From Escarpia spicata (Eukaryota; Annelida; Polychaeta; Sabellida; Siboglinidae): a DNA stretch of 64,000 bases. Under the pieces are notes generated by a model. The model was given only the letters and a program-made list of their open reading frames with translations, did no database searches and had not been told where the DNA came from. Position 1 is the stretch's first letter. Every line of letters starts with the position of its first letter. The translations under genes were made by a program, and so were the position numbers. Shown in pieces: positions 21,923-31,640 of this stretch. The stretch is from contig OZ023206.1 of the NCBI GenBank assembly GCA_963995525.1, positions 2,170,001 to 2,234,000 on the forward strand. The letters run 5' to 3'.

Positions 21923-24330
21923 ATTTGATTGGCAGCCAGTGTAGTTCTTTTAGACGTGATGATTCTGGCTGCCATGTTTTGGATTCGCTAGTGTTTGTGA
22001 ATGTGGTTTCGTGGTAGTCCAGCCAGTAACGCGTTCCTGTAGTCCAATCTAGATATGACGAAAGCGAGCACAAGTGGTTTAGTCGCATATGTTGTGAGGT
22101 ATTGCCTCATACGACTGATGTTGTGGAAGTGCATATACGCTGTTCGGCAAATGGTACTTATGTGGTTAGTCATGTTGAGGGATTGAACAAAATAGAGCGC
22201 CCAGGTTGCTCGCACTTGAAGACGAAGTCAAAGTCGAGTCAAAAATACGAATCTCCTTTAGTAGTGACAATTTCTGTTTAGTACCAAACACCATGACATC
22301 TGTCTTCTGATCATTTAATTTCAGTAAATTGGTCCGAGACCATTCGCCAATTTCTTCTAGGCAACAGCACAAACGATCCATTGAGTTCAAGTTGGCCATC
22401 TCCACCAGGACAAAACGAAACATAAAGTTGCGTGTCGTCGGCATATATGTGATAATCCAAGCCAGATTTCTCGACGACGTCGCCAAGTGGTGTGGTATAT
22501 GCAGTGATCAGCAATGGCCCGAGTACGATGCCTTGCGGTACACCAAACGGCACAGCAGTTGGGGAGGATTTGACACTTCCAATACGAACGACTTGATGCC
22601 GACCGGACAAGTAAGATCTGAACCACTCAAGCGCAGCGCCAGTGGCACGGAATATGTGAGTGAGTCTGCTCAATAGAATTCCGTGGACTATGGTGTCGAA
22701 AGCGGCGGTCAAGTCAAGCATAAACAACACAACAACACAGCCACGGTCTACTGCAGACAGACTGTCATTGTGAACTTTAAGCAGAGCCGTTTCAGTTGAG
22801 TGATCTTGTCGATATGCCGATTGAAACTGGTCGTGCAAGTTGTTCCCTTGCATATGGACGTTCAGCTGTTTTGCTACAACGCGCTCGATTACTTTAGAAA
22901 GAAATGTCAGTTTCGATACAGGTCGATAATTCTGCATTGATTCTGGATTTAGTCCAGCCTTCTTGAGGGCGAGATGCAGCCAGTCTTGTATTTATCTAGA
23001 ACAACGGACGCGTGCGAATAAACTAAGCTGACCTGCATTATGATCGTATTGATCAACCAGTTCTTCTACGTTCAGCAAGTCAAGATCATCCGAACAGAAC
23101 AGTGGAATGTCTTGTCGAAAAGAAACTACATTATTGTTGCGTAACTTGCAATATTTGATTTTCATCAAAAGAGTGCGATGTTGAACAAAGTCTATGTTGA
23201 AACTCACCACAAAGTGGTCAGAAAGGCTCATATCCGTAACGGTAACTTTTCGAACAAGGTGTTCGTCCTTGCTGCGGGTCATGAGTACATCCAAAGTGTG
23301 TCCTTTCATGTGGGTTGGCCCGCGAACATGCAACACCATCCCTGTGGCATTCACAGAATTGGTCAGTCGCCGTGCGTCAACATTTGCAGCGTTGTCAATA
23401 TGAAAGTTCAAATGTTCCATGATAATCAGAGGTCCAGGTTTTATGGCATACTGGTCGATCAAACGGTCCCATTCTTAAAAAAACACAGTTGTTGACAAGC
23501 CATTTTTCACTGATGGCGGGGGTCGGTAAATAACAACGATTCTCGTGGATGACGTAGGTGTTCAAAGGATCGAAACGCATCGGCATCGGTAACGGTATTT
23601 GTGTAAGACGATTTCGGCGTGTGCTTGATGGAATATGCATATGGTACAATGTATGTAATCACATTGGCGTCGCTCGAAGGCTTCAACCACGTTTCGCATA
23701 TCGTCATCATATCGAGATGGTTTTCAAGTATATGATCCGCGATGGCGAGTGTTTTGTTCCGACACGATTGTGCGTTAACCTAGCATACTCGTACGCCTTG
23801 ATCGCGCTGTACCTGTTAATATAATGGTATAGTTATGAAATTTTGTACATTTCGGCTTGGTTGTGGCAACGTCGGTACTCTTGCGTAGTGAATTATTGTC
23901 CCGATCTGTTTTGCGACTTTACGACCGCCACGGTGTTTACGTTTCGTAGTCGAACGCTTGGAGATGCACAGTTGGTGAAAGAGAAGATTCACACAGCAGG
24001 TCACCGGAGATCTGATATACCTGGTCGCATGGGCGGCAGTTGACAACAAATGTGTCCTAGAATAACGCACCACTGATGTTGACACACACGCATGCTGAAG
24101 TGCGTCTTGCGACACTGAGTATCATCGGCGATTGCACAAAAGTTGTCCGTGGTCCGGTGTTATCCAAGAATAGACCAAAGCGTTCTGCTTGACAAGTTTG
24201 TAACCGGTTCTCAAGGCAAGCGTAGACGAATGTCGATTAAAAACTATAACAGTCCGGCACCAGTAATCATTTTCAAGTAAAATGTAAACGTCCGAAGTAA
24301 TGTATGTACCTCTATACACGCACCTGAGAA
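21923..24330 (-). mobile_element. LINE-B (CR1/L2-type), copy 1, decayed
   Basis: Reading down the minus strand: an N-terminal region (KRKHRGGRKVAKQ near 23900), endonuclease start (ICETWLKPSSDA, 23690), endonuclease core (HLNFHID near 23410, LSDHFVVSFNID near 23205), then RT (NYRPVSKLTFLSKVIERVV at 22930, LDLTAAFDTI, GVPQGIVLGPL, YADDTQLYVSF near 22450) and the thumb (LKLNDQKTDVMVFG, LKELHWLPIK). Stops, frameshifts and missing pieces between the blocks show that it is inactive. The 3' end is replaced by the purine-rich repeat. Part of the duplicated block shared with 34.6-39.0 kb. Confidence 0.88.
22311..22937 (-). pseudogene. LINE-B reverse transcriptase core, longest open piece
   Basis: About 208 codons holding RT motifs in order: NYRPVS at the start, QSAYRQDHSTETALL, LDLTAAFDTIVHGILLSRL, WFRSYLSGRHQVV, FGVPQGIVLGPLL and YADD. 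RT copies the element RNA onto nicked target DNA. The frame is lost shortly after YADD, where the reading moves to the adjacent frame (NSMDRLCCCLEEIGEWSRTN). Confidence 0.85.
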
Positions 24331-24414
24331 ATATGAAAAACGTTCCTTGAATTGAAATTGAAGACAGCTGTCGTGGGAGCTACTGCCAAACACAACACCC
24401 CAGCTCCATGTCAT

Positions 24415-24570
24415 GCCATGAATATGTAAAAACTAAAATCGACACACACCTCAGAAGGGCGGGATACTTGTAAATAAAAAAGGGTTGAACTCTCGATAAG
24501 CCAAAAGGCTTCCTTGTCCACCTGCCATCTAGAGTTAATCATCTGCGTGGCAATCTTGTTAAATAAGCAG
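24415..24570 (+). mobile_element. LINE-A solo 3' tail
   Basis: AAAATCGACACACACCTCAG through CTCGATAAGCC, CCACCTGCCATCTAGAGTTA and CTTGTTAAAT: the LINE-A 3' UTR. It is present at the matching place in the second duplicated block (37640-37780), so it inserted before the duplication. Confidence 0.85.
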
Positions 24571-24574
24571 AAAT

Positions 24575-24990
24575 TATGCTGACGCGGCGGTGAACAATTT
24601 CAATAGCAACCCCCATCTTCTGATGTCACAGTTGAGCCAGACAAGCAAGCGGAGAAACTGAAGAAAAGTTGAAGTGAAGATACAGCGACATGGCGTAGCG
24701 GCAAAAAAAATCAACAGACCTCCCCCGCCCGTCTTCCCATTCCAGCAGTTGAGACGAGTTATAGGAGGCAGCGCAAGAGACAGCGAGAAGACGGTGAAAT
24801 TACGGCTGTGCAATGACGAAACATTTTCAACAGCACCCCCCCCCCCTCCGCCCCATACTCCCCTTCACCCCCCCCCCCCCCCCCCCCCAATCATCCGATG
24901 TCACCAGTCGAGCAGAGACAGTGGAGAAGCTAAAGTTACGGCGGTGGGACTACAGCATTTGGTTCGGCTCAGATCGAGAAACCCTCACCT
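24575..24990 (+). repeat. GC-run dispersed repeat (family R), copy 1
   Basis: Contains CCCCCATCTTCTGATGTCAC, GACAGCGAGAAGACGGTGAA, long C runs (24837-24888) and CCAGTCGAGCAGAGACAGTG. Related copies are at 28660-29095 and 44417-44757 (opposite orientation) and 37790-38200. Probably a non-autonomous element; its ends are not defined. Confidence 0.65.
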
Positions 24991-25572
24991 GCACCTTAAG
25001 TTAAGCCTTAAGACTCACAAAAATGTATGATTACACCCCCGTGAGTTTCACAGAAACTCACTGAGGCTCACAACACACTTCCAATTATACACCTACCAAC
25101 CCCACCTCCTTCACTGCAACAGCAAGACGTCTCTGGATGTAGTTTTTTTTGTGCGACAAATAGTGGCGCCACATCACGGGGCTTGGTTAATCAAGGCTAG
25201 AGGAAAATGCTGTAGTTCCAACAGATGACATAACTGCTACTAGCAGTCCACGGACAGCCGTCTCAGATCTGCTGAACTGGGATGAAACGTACTTAAGAAA
25301 GTTCATTCCAGCACGATACAGACGCCTACAAACAATCATAGTTGTTGATGAGACGGTAGCTGTTTGAGTGTCAACACAGTGTGCTTGCGAGATCACTCAG
25401 AACAGCCTCAAGTAATCGTTTAGTTAGTTAATGGGTAGATGTAAACACCATCCCAATGAAAAACCACTGCACGTAATATTTTATCATACCTTTACAGACT
25501 TATGTTACGTATAAACATCGAATCAAACAGACATGCAAATAATATAGTAATTGTTGTAGATGTAGGCTCTCC
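24991..25572. other. Shared flank of the duplicated block, with a ~200-bp extra stretch
   Basis: Mostly matches 38200-38970. Bases ~25345-25553 are absent from the second copy and are flanked by TTGTTG on both sides, so they are either an insertion here or a deletion there. No intact gene. Confidence 0.5.
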
Positions 25573-27182
25573 ATGCATAATCTTTCCGAATCATCTTTGT
25601 CAAACACGTCCGTAGATGAAAACAAGGCTGGCATGGCTCACTCTCTCATCCATTACATGATGGAGCACGGTAAGCACCTGCCCGATGGATGTGAACTCGT
25701 CGTGGGTGGGGGATTTCACGACAACAAATGCGCAAAATCAACTGTTAGAGATGTTTTGCATTTAAATAAGGAAGCAGACACGCGCATCATAGTACATGCA
25801 TGTGACAGTGACAAGAACGTTCAAGAGGACAGTGAACGTGTACACAGACACACGTGTCTCCCTCGTGTTGCTTCTCTTTATGGCCTCATAATACATGCAT
25901 GTGACAGTGACAAGCACGTTCAACAGGACAGTGGTCGTGTACGTAGACACACGTGTATTCCTCGTGCTGCTTCTCTTTATGGCCTCATATTACATGCATG
26001 TGACAGTGACAAGCACGTTCAAGAGGGCAGTGTTCGTGTACACAGACACACGTGTCTTCCTCGTGTTGCTTCTCTTTATGGCCTCATATTACATGCATGT
26101 GACAGTGACAAGCACGTTCAACAGGACAGTGGTCGTGTACGTAGACACACGTGTATTCCTCGTGCTGCTTCTCTTTATGGCCTCATATTCATGCATGTGA
26201 CAGAGACAAGCACGTTCAACAGGACAGTGGTCGTGTACACAGACACACGTGTCTTCCTCATGTTGCTTCTCTTTATGGCCTCATATTACATGCATGTGAC
26301 AGTGACAAGCACGTCCAACAGGACAGTGGTCGTGTACACAGACACACGTGTCTTCCTCATGTTGCTTCTCTTTATGGCCTCATATTACATGCATGTGACA
26401 GTGACAAGCACGTTCAACAGGACAGTGGTCGTGTACACAGACACACGTGTCTTCCTCATGTTGCTTCTCTTTGTGGCCTCATATTACATGCATATGACAG
26501 TGACAAGCACGTTCAAGTGGACAGTTAACGTGTACACAGACACACTTGTCTCCCTCGTGTTGCATCTCTTTATGGCCTCATATTACTTGTATGTGACAGT
26601 GACAAGCACGTTCAACAGGACAGTGGTCGTGTACGTAGACACACGTGTATTCCTAGTGCTGCTTCTCTTTATGGCCTCATATTACATGCATGTGACAGTG
26701 ACAAGCACGTTCAACAGGACAGTGTTCGTGTACACAGACACACGTGTCTTCCTCATGTTGCTTCTCTTTATGGCCTCATATTACATGCATGTGACAGAGA
26801 CAAGCACGTTCAACAGGACAGTGGTCGTGTACGTAGACACACGTGTCTTCCTCATGTTGCTTCTCTTTATGGCCTCATATTACATGCATGTGACAGAGAC
26901 AAGCACGTTCAACAGGACAGTGGTCGTGTACACAGACACACGTGTATTCCTCGTGCTGCTTCTCTTTATGGCCTCATATTACATGCATGTGACAGTGACC
27001 AGCACGTTCAACAGGACAGTGTTCGTGTACACAGACACACGTGTCTTCCTCATGTTGCTTCTCTTTATGGCCTCATATTACATGCATGTGACAGTGACAA
27101 GCACGTTCAACAGGACAGTGGTCGTGTACACAGACACACGTGTCTTCCTCATGTTGCTTCTCTTTATGGCCTCATATTACAT
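25573..27182 (+). pseudogene. Uncharacterised EADTR/DTDV-type gene exon with an amplified 33-codon segment
   Basis: The first ~80 codons are single-copy and protein-like (HNLSESSLSNTSVDENKAG, HYMMEHGKHLPDGCELV, GGGFHDN, LNKEADTRIIVHA). After EADTRIIVHA a 99-bp unit repeats about 14 times. In the second half the frame reads MHVTVTSTFNRTVVVYTDTR then VFLMLLLFMASYY per unit. I recall an uncharacterised invertebrate family with EADTR-x-LHA followed ~20 residues later by VVV-x3-DTDV-LL; the unit covers exactly that stretch, so it looks like tandem amplification of coding sequence. The frame change at 26189 (two bases missing) and loss of the final Asp (DTR for DTD) argue that it is dead. No function is assigned. 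Confidence 0.55.
25790..27182 (+). repeat. 99-bp tandem repeat, about 14 copies
   Basis: Each unit begins ACATGCATGTGACAGTGACA and ends CTCTTTATGGCCTCATATT; unit starts at 25893, 25992 and 26091 give a period of exactly 99. Two frames lack stops in the unit. The array is interrupted at 27183 by a hAT-like insertion and continues at 27981. Confidence 0.95.
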
Positions 27183-27260
27183 CAGGGGCGTAGGCAGGAT
27201 TTTGTATTGGAGCGGGCCATCTGGCATTCAAGCAAGCAATGAGTAGCGGTATATGACACA

Positions 27261-27292
<32 letters not shown>

Positions 27293-27972
27293 TGCACGCA
27301 CACACACACACACACACACGTATGTATGTATATAATTATTATATGTGTGTGCGTGCGTGCGTGCGTGCTTGCGTGTGTGTGATGAGTCGCTGGCGTTCAA
27401 CCAATATTTCACAAAAAATCCGTACCGCTCTGGCGGCGTCGAGTGAGCTTCACAAAAATGTTCCTGTCATGCGTAACGTTGTCGCTTATTAAAATTAATT
27501 AATTCACAATACGAAGTTCTGACTACTCAGTGGAAAATCGACTACATAAATTGCTTTGGCCGTTTTGGCAGGTTGCAACTTGATCTTAGTCTAGTAACTA
27601 ATCATCTTGCCGGGCAATTATCATTTTGCATCCTTGTGTTGATATATTAATAGGCATTAGCCATCAAACACATTGTGAATGATGACATATTCGTTGCCCA
27701 GTAACCTCTTGGACTGCAACCTGCTGGATGCTTATCGCCTACGGCAGAAGTAACGGGATTCCTCTACTTTTGGTAACTCTATCCCATTTGAATGATGACA
27801 AATGTCTTTGCCAAAGACGTGGAAGTCATACACAGGCACCCCTATAACCTCGGTACCTTGTCACTCTATAAATCAGGTAACCAGTTATATTTCTTCAGTC
27901 TCCTATACCCTCCTAATTTTCCGGGATTGGGGGGGGCATGGCCCCCTTGGCCCCCCTCTGGCTACACCACTG
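27183..27972. mobile_element. hAT-type non-autonomous element inside the 99-bp array
   Basis: Ends CAGGGGCGTAGGCAGGATTT and, inverted, CAGTGGTGTAGCCAGAGGGG. Flanking duplications are TATTACAT (27175-27182) and TAGTACAT (27973-27980), 7 of 8 identical, matching the array sequence. It carries a large hairpin microsatellite at 27258-27385. No transposase. Confidence 0.8.
27258..27385. repeat. Palindromic (ACGC)n(AC)n...(GT)n(GTGC)n hairpin
   Basis: CACGCACG repeats and (AC)n on the left mirror (GT)n and GTGCGTGC repeats on the right about a short AT-rich centre (TATATAATTATTATATG). A long, nearly perfect stem of alternating purine and pyrimidine. Confidence 0.85.
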
Positions 27973-27980
27973 TAGTACAT

Positions 27981-28260
27981 GCATGTGACAGTGACAAGCA
28001 CGTTCAAGAGGACAGTGGTTGTGTACATAGACACACGCGTCTTCCTCATGTTGTTTCTCTTTATGGCCTCATATTATATGCATGTGACAGTGACAAGCAC
28101 GTTCAAGAGGACAGTGATCGTGTACATAGACACACGCGTCTTCCTCATGTTGCTTCTCTTTATGGCTGGATTCAGTAAAACCAACTATTGGGTTGTACTT
28201 GGTAATGTTGTAAGAGATGGGACTACTTTGAACACACAGAAGCTGCTCATCTGCAGGTGG
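27981..28260 (+). pseudogene. 99-bp array, last units, plus unique exon end
   Basis: Two more 99-bp units (FKRTVVVYIDTRVFLMLFLF and FKRTVIVYIDTRVFLMLLLF), then the frame leaves the repeat into unique sequence (AGFSKTNYWVVLGNVVRDG, LNTQKLLICR) and reaches CTGCAG|GTGGTG. The unique end suggests that the repeat is embedded in an old gene with sequence on both sides. Confidence 0.55.
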
Positions 28261-28261
28261 T

Positions 28262-28267
28262 GTGGTG

Positions 28268-28316
<49 letters not shown>

Positions 28317-28700
28317 TTTGGAGGTGAACACATATTGTGAACGCATTGTGCTAAACCATTAATGTAAGTAAAACACAATCTGGAGTTTCAGCGCCATTCC
28401 GCTCCGCATAGACGTGCCTTCCTCGTGTTGCTTCTCTTTTTGACTTCATATTACATGCATGTGACAGTGACAAGCACGTTCAAGAGGACAGTGGTCGTGT
28501 ACATAGACACACGTGTCTTCCTCATGTTGCTTCTCTTTATGGCCTCATATTACATGCATGAGATGCATGGCCGGATTCAGTGGTGTTCTATATATATATA
28601 TATCAGTTTGGAGGTGAACACATATTGTGAACGCATTATGTTAAACCATTAATGTAAGTAAAAAACAATCTGGAGCTTCAGCGCCATTCCGCTCCGCAGG
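28262..28700 (+). repeat. Duplicated unit with (TA)n and a 99-bp-type segment between
   Basis: GGTGTTCTA(TA)nCAGTTTGGAG through GCGCCATTCCGCTCCGCA occurs at 28264-28408 and again at 28584-28700. Between them lies another piece of the 99-bp repeat (28410-28560). The (TA)n lengths differ (about 24 against 6 units). Confidence 0.8.
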
Positions 28701-29095
28701 GTCTCGACAGCGGAAGACGGGGGGGGGGGTAGTTCTTGAAAATTATTATTCTGCATCGCGCCGCGGTAATTTAAACTTCTCCGCTGCCTCGGCTCTCGGC
28801 TGACATCGAAGACGAGGGGTGGCGGTGGGAATATTTCTCGCGGGCCGCAGCGACGTTCAACATTTTTTAAGCTCATCAAAAACCTCCAGTTGCACCTCAT
28901 TGACAATCGCCACGAAAAAAAAACATCTTATGGATTCCAGAATACTTCGATTTGCCCATTGACGCTCGCCAAAAACCCACATGCACGCTCAGATTTATTC
29001 GGGGGGGGGGGAGGCAGAACCATAATATGTCTGCCCTCAGCGAAATTCCAGGGGCAGTTACCCCTTTGCACCCTGTTCCCACGCATATGACTCAC
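28660..29095 (-). repeat. GC-run dispersed repeat (family R), copy 2
   Basis: CAGCGCCATTCCGCTCCGCA, GGAAGACGGGGG, CTTCTCCGCTGCCTCGGCTC, GCGACGTTCAACATT and TCGCCAAAAACCCACAT are shared in the same order with 44417-44757, and in opposite orientation with 24575-24990 and 37790-38200. Long G runs occur at ~28718 and 29000. A downstream internal GGGGCAG...CCCTGTTCCC is also shared. Confidence 0.7.
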
Positions 29096-30684
29096 CATAG
29101 AAACGAGCGCAGTGGCTCGCAGCAGCAACTTAATTGTATATTAGAGTGTGCACGTGTCTTTTACGACCAGCACGTGACTCCAAACTTGTCAATGTGACGA
29201 TGATAAAGAAAACGATAGGGCCGAACTATTGTCCAGTGGCAGACCAACGGATGTGGAATATTTTATGAACTATGTGCGATCAACAGTAACATTGAAGGCA
29301 TTCCGGCAAACATTTAACTCACCTATTTTGCTTCTAATATGGGATCGGGCAAGTATTTTGTTATAAAAAGCCATTTTTGACCTAATACCAGTTTTTAATT
29401 AATATCTTGAATCTCATAATATTATACCTGTCCAAGGACAACAACATATACATTTAGTACGCAAAATTAAGATGGATATGAATGATAGTTTTAGACATAT
29501 CATGTTTTCAAAATGAGGTTTTAGCAGTTTAGCACCTGGCAGGAGACAAACACAAACTTTAAAAATACAACTCAGGCAAATAAATATAGGAACACTTGGA
29601 AGATACATTTTATATGTAGGCATTAAAACCAGTTTCATTGAGCTGTATTGTGTTGTTTGGTTTTTATCTGACTTTTTGTGACTGGGTTTCCTTTCCCTGA
29701 TCACCTTGAGTCAGGGAAAATCTGTAGTCGCATATTTAACACAGTCACTGTTTCTTTGTACTTTTGTAAATTTGGATATTCGTTTTAAAATATATTAATG
29801 TACATTTCAAAATGATTTGGTCGTATAACAAAAGGAACAACTAAATGTCGTCGATCTCGGCCCGCCGTGCATTCTACCATCGACATTACTTTATTATATG
29901 ATATTATATTTGCTTTAATTTGACATATAACGTAAATATGTACATTATTTCCAAAGTAGAGTAAAAAATATATATTATTTAGTAAATACGATTTCCCATG
30001 CGTATCCATAGATCGTATGTGCAATTTGAAAGTCGGTCTAAATAGCAACGACATGCCAACATAATTATTATCGCCGGTCGGACATGGGCATAGCAGCACC
30101 GTTTGCCGACATTCCTGTTATTGACTAAATATTTCGTGATTCCCTAATCGTTTTTAACGTAACACATACATGTTACAGTATACATAAAACATATTCGATC
30201 ATGTAAAGTGAGATAACAAACAGCGAAAATAGCACAAAGAATGTTTAGCAAAATATCAGTTAACGACGGGCATCGCGTGCCTCTCACATCAAAGATCGAC
30301 TTGTACTATAGCGCCCATTGCTAATTGTGTGTGGATCAGTCTATTTTATCGCGATGGGAGATCCACTTTTAACAGTAAACAAATACTCAAATTATTCGCT
30401 ACACGTTATCAATACAATATTATTTGTTGTGTAGATCATATTTGTTTGCAATTAGGAACCACAATATGCCGTAATATCTTGCATACGCATCGACAAAAAT
30501 ATTAGAAACATAACTAACGGCACGAGTAGCTAAGCGTCGGTACTCGGGTAAAATTAACAAATCTTTTACCTTTCAAGTGTCGGCGCGGCAACAAATTTAA
30601 TGTAGCTAGCCGCTCACCGCCCGATTGTCTACGCTGCGACGCATCTCGACGGTCGTAGCCAAATCGCGTATGATCGTAAAGGTA
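29096..30684. other. No gene identified
   Basis: AT-rich. Frames at 29414-29704 and 29785-30099 (minus) have no recognisable motif. Confidence 0.4.
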
Positions 30685-31005
30685 GGTAAATGTAAGTTCT
30701 TATACAGCGCAGTATCCAGTCCTCAGGACTGCTCAAAGCGCTTTACACTTTACTCCCTGGCAGACCAATCGAACACCGTCTCGACTTCTCTGGGAAGAAT
30801 TCAGCCACGCTGCAATTAATGCGCGAAGACTATTCGTACACAAATATCCACCACTGTCTATCGCCAAATATCCACCACTGTCTATTCATACAGCTGGGTG
30901 AACTGAAGCAATGTAGAGTAAACGAACTTGCCCACTGGATTCGAACCCACGTTCTCTCAGTTGAGAGTCCGGAGCTCTTAACGGCAAAGCCTGTTACAGA
31001 GTAGA
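30685..31005 (-). mobile_element. tRNA-derived SINE, copy 1
   Basis: On the minus strand a tRNA-like head contains a Pol III B box (GGGTTCGAATCC, plus-strand GGATTCGAACCC at 30939-30950) preceded by an A-box-like AACAGGCTTTGCCGTTAAG region. The body continues to CTCAAAGCGCTTTACA and a tail with GCGCTGTATAAGAACTTACA. The body recurs at 53970-54225. Contains one internal duplication (AAATATCCACCACTGTCTAT twice). Confidence 0.7.
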
Positions 31006-31123
31006 TTGTACACGACGGTCTATATAGCGTGCATGAGAGGAATGAAGACGGAAAATTGTACAGTTTCCGAGAATCACATCGAAGAAGTTAATTATGCCTT
31101 CGACCGGTATTGGACCATTCGGG

Positions 31124-31160
31124 GTGTCCTATGTTGGACCACTGGTCCAATATAAGACAC
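31124..31160. repeat. 37-bp near-perfect palindrome
   Basis: GTGTCCTATGTTGGACCA is followed after one base by TGGTCCAATATAAGACAC; the two 18-base arms pair at 16 positions. Confidence 0.8.
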
Positions 31161-31321
31161 CCGTGGTCCACTATACGTACCGCAATATCCATAATATGCT
31201 TAAAGTGCTGTACAATAAAATTAAATCAAGCGATTCAATGTGTATTAATAAAACATGCAAAAAAAGAAACACAAGAAAAAATGTAGAACAGAATGTCCCC
31301 AAGTGAAATGAAATGTTAAAA

Positions 31322-31545
31322 ATGTCAGCAGTATTGAGCTTTGAACATGTGCGTCTTTAGTGTCTTTCTGAACGCCGACAGAGTCCTGCTGCACTTGATA
31401 GCAATGGACAGTGCATACCATAGTCGACGTCCAATCACACGAAATGACCTGTCTCCTAAACTGACCGGGTTCGTTCGTGGAACTTTAAGCAAAAGTTGTT
31501 CAGATGAACGTGTGCGTCCGGAACAGTGCCTGGTTAACAAGATTT
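31322..31545 (-). mobile_element. LINE-B copy 2, C-terminal end of the RT protein
   Basis: The minus strand reads LTRHCSGRTRSSEQLLLKVP, GDRSFRVIGRRLWYALS and TLSAFRKTLKTHMF to a stop. This is the usual C-terminal domain of CR1/L2-type LINEs. It continues in frame from FDTL at 34640 of LINE-B copy 2, across the nested LINE-A. Confidence 0.82.
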
Positions 31546-31640
31546 AACAAGATTTAACAAGATTGCCAACCAGAAAATTACTCTGGATGGCAGTTGGACA
31601 AGGAAGCCTTTTGGCTTATCGAGAGTCCAATACTTTTTAT

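Noticed and set aside
22329..22676. Plus-strand open frames opposite LINE-B and LINE-A (for example 22329-22676, 32461-32676, 51832-52287)
   Set aside because: Antisense shadows of the RT genes; the minus-strand reading has all the motifs.
30939..30950. Functional tRNA gene
   Set aside because: A B box is present, but the cloverleaf cannot be completed and the sequence continues into a SINE body shared with 54 kb.
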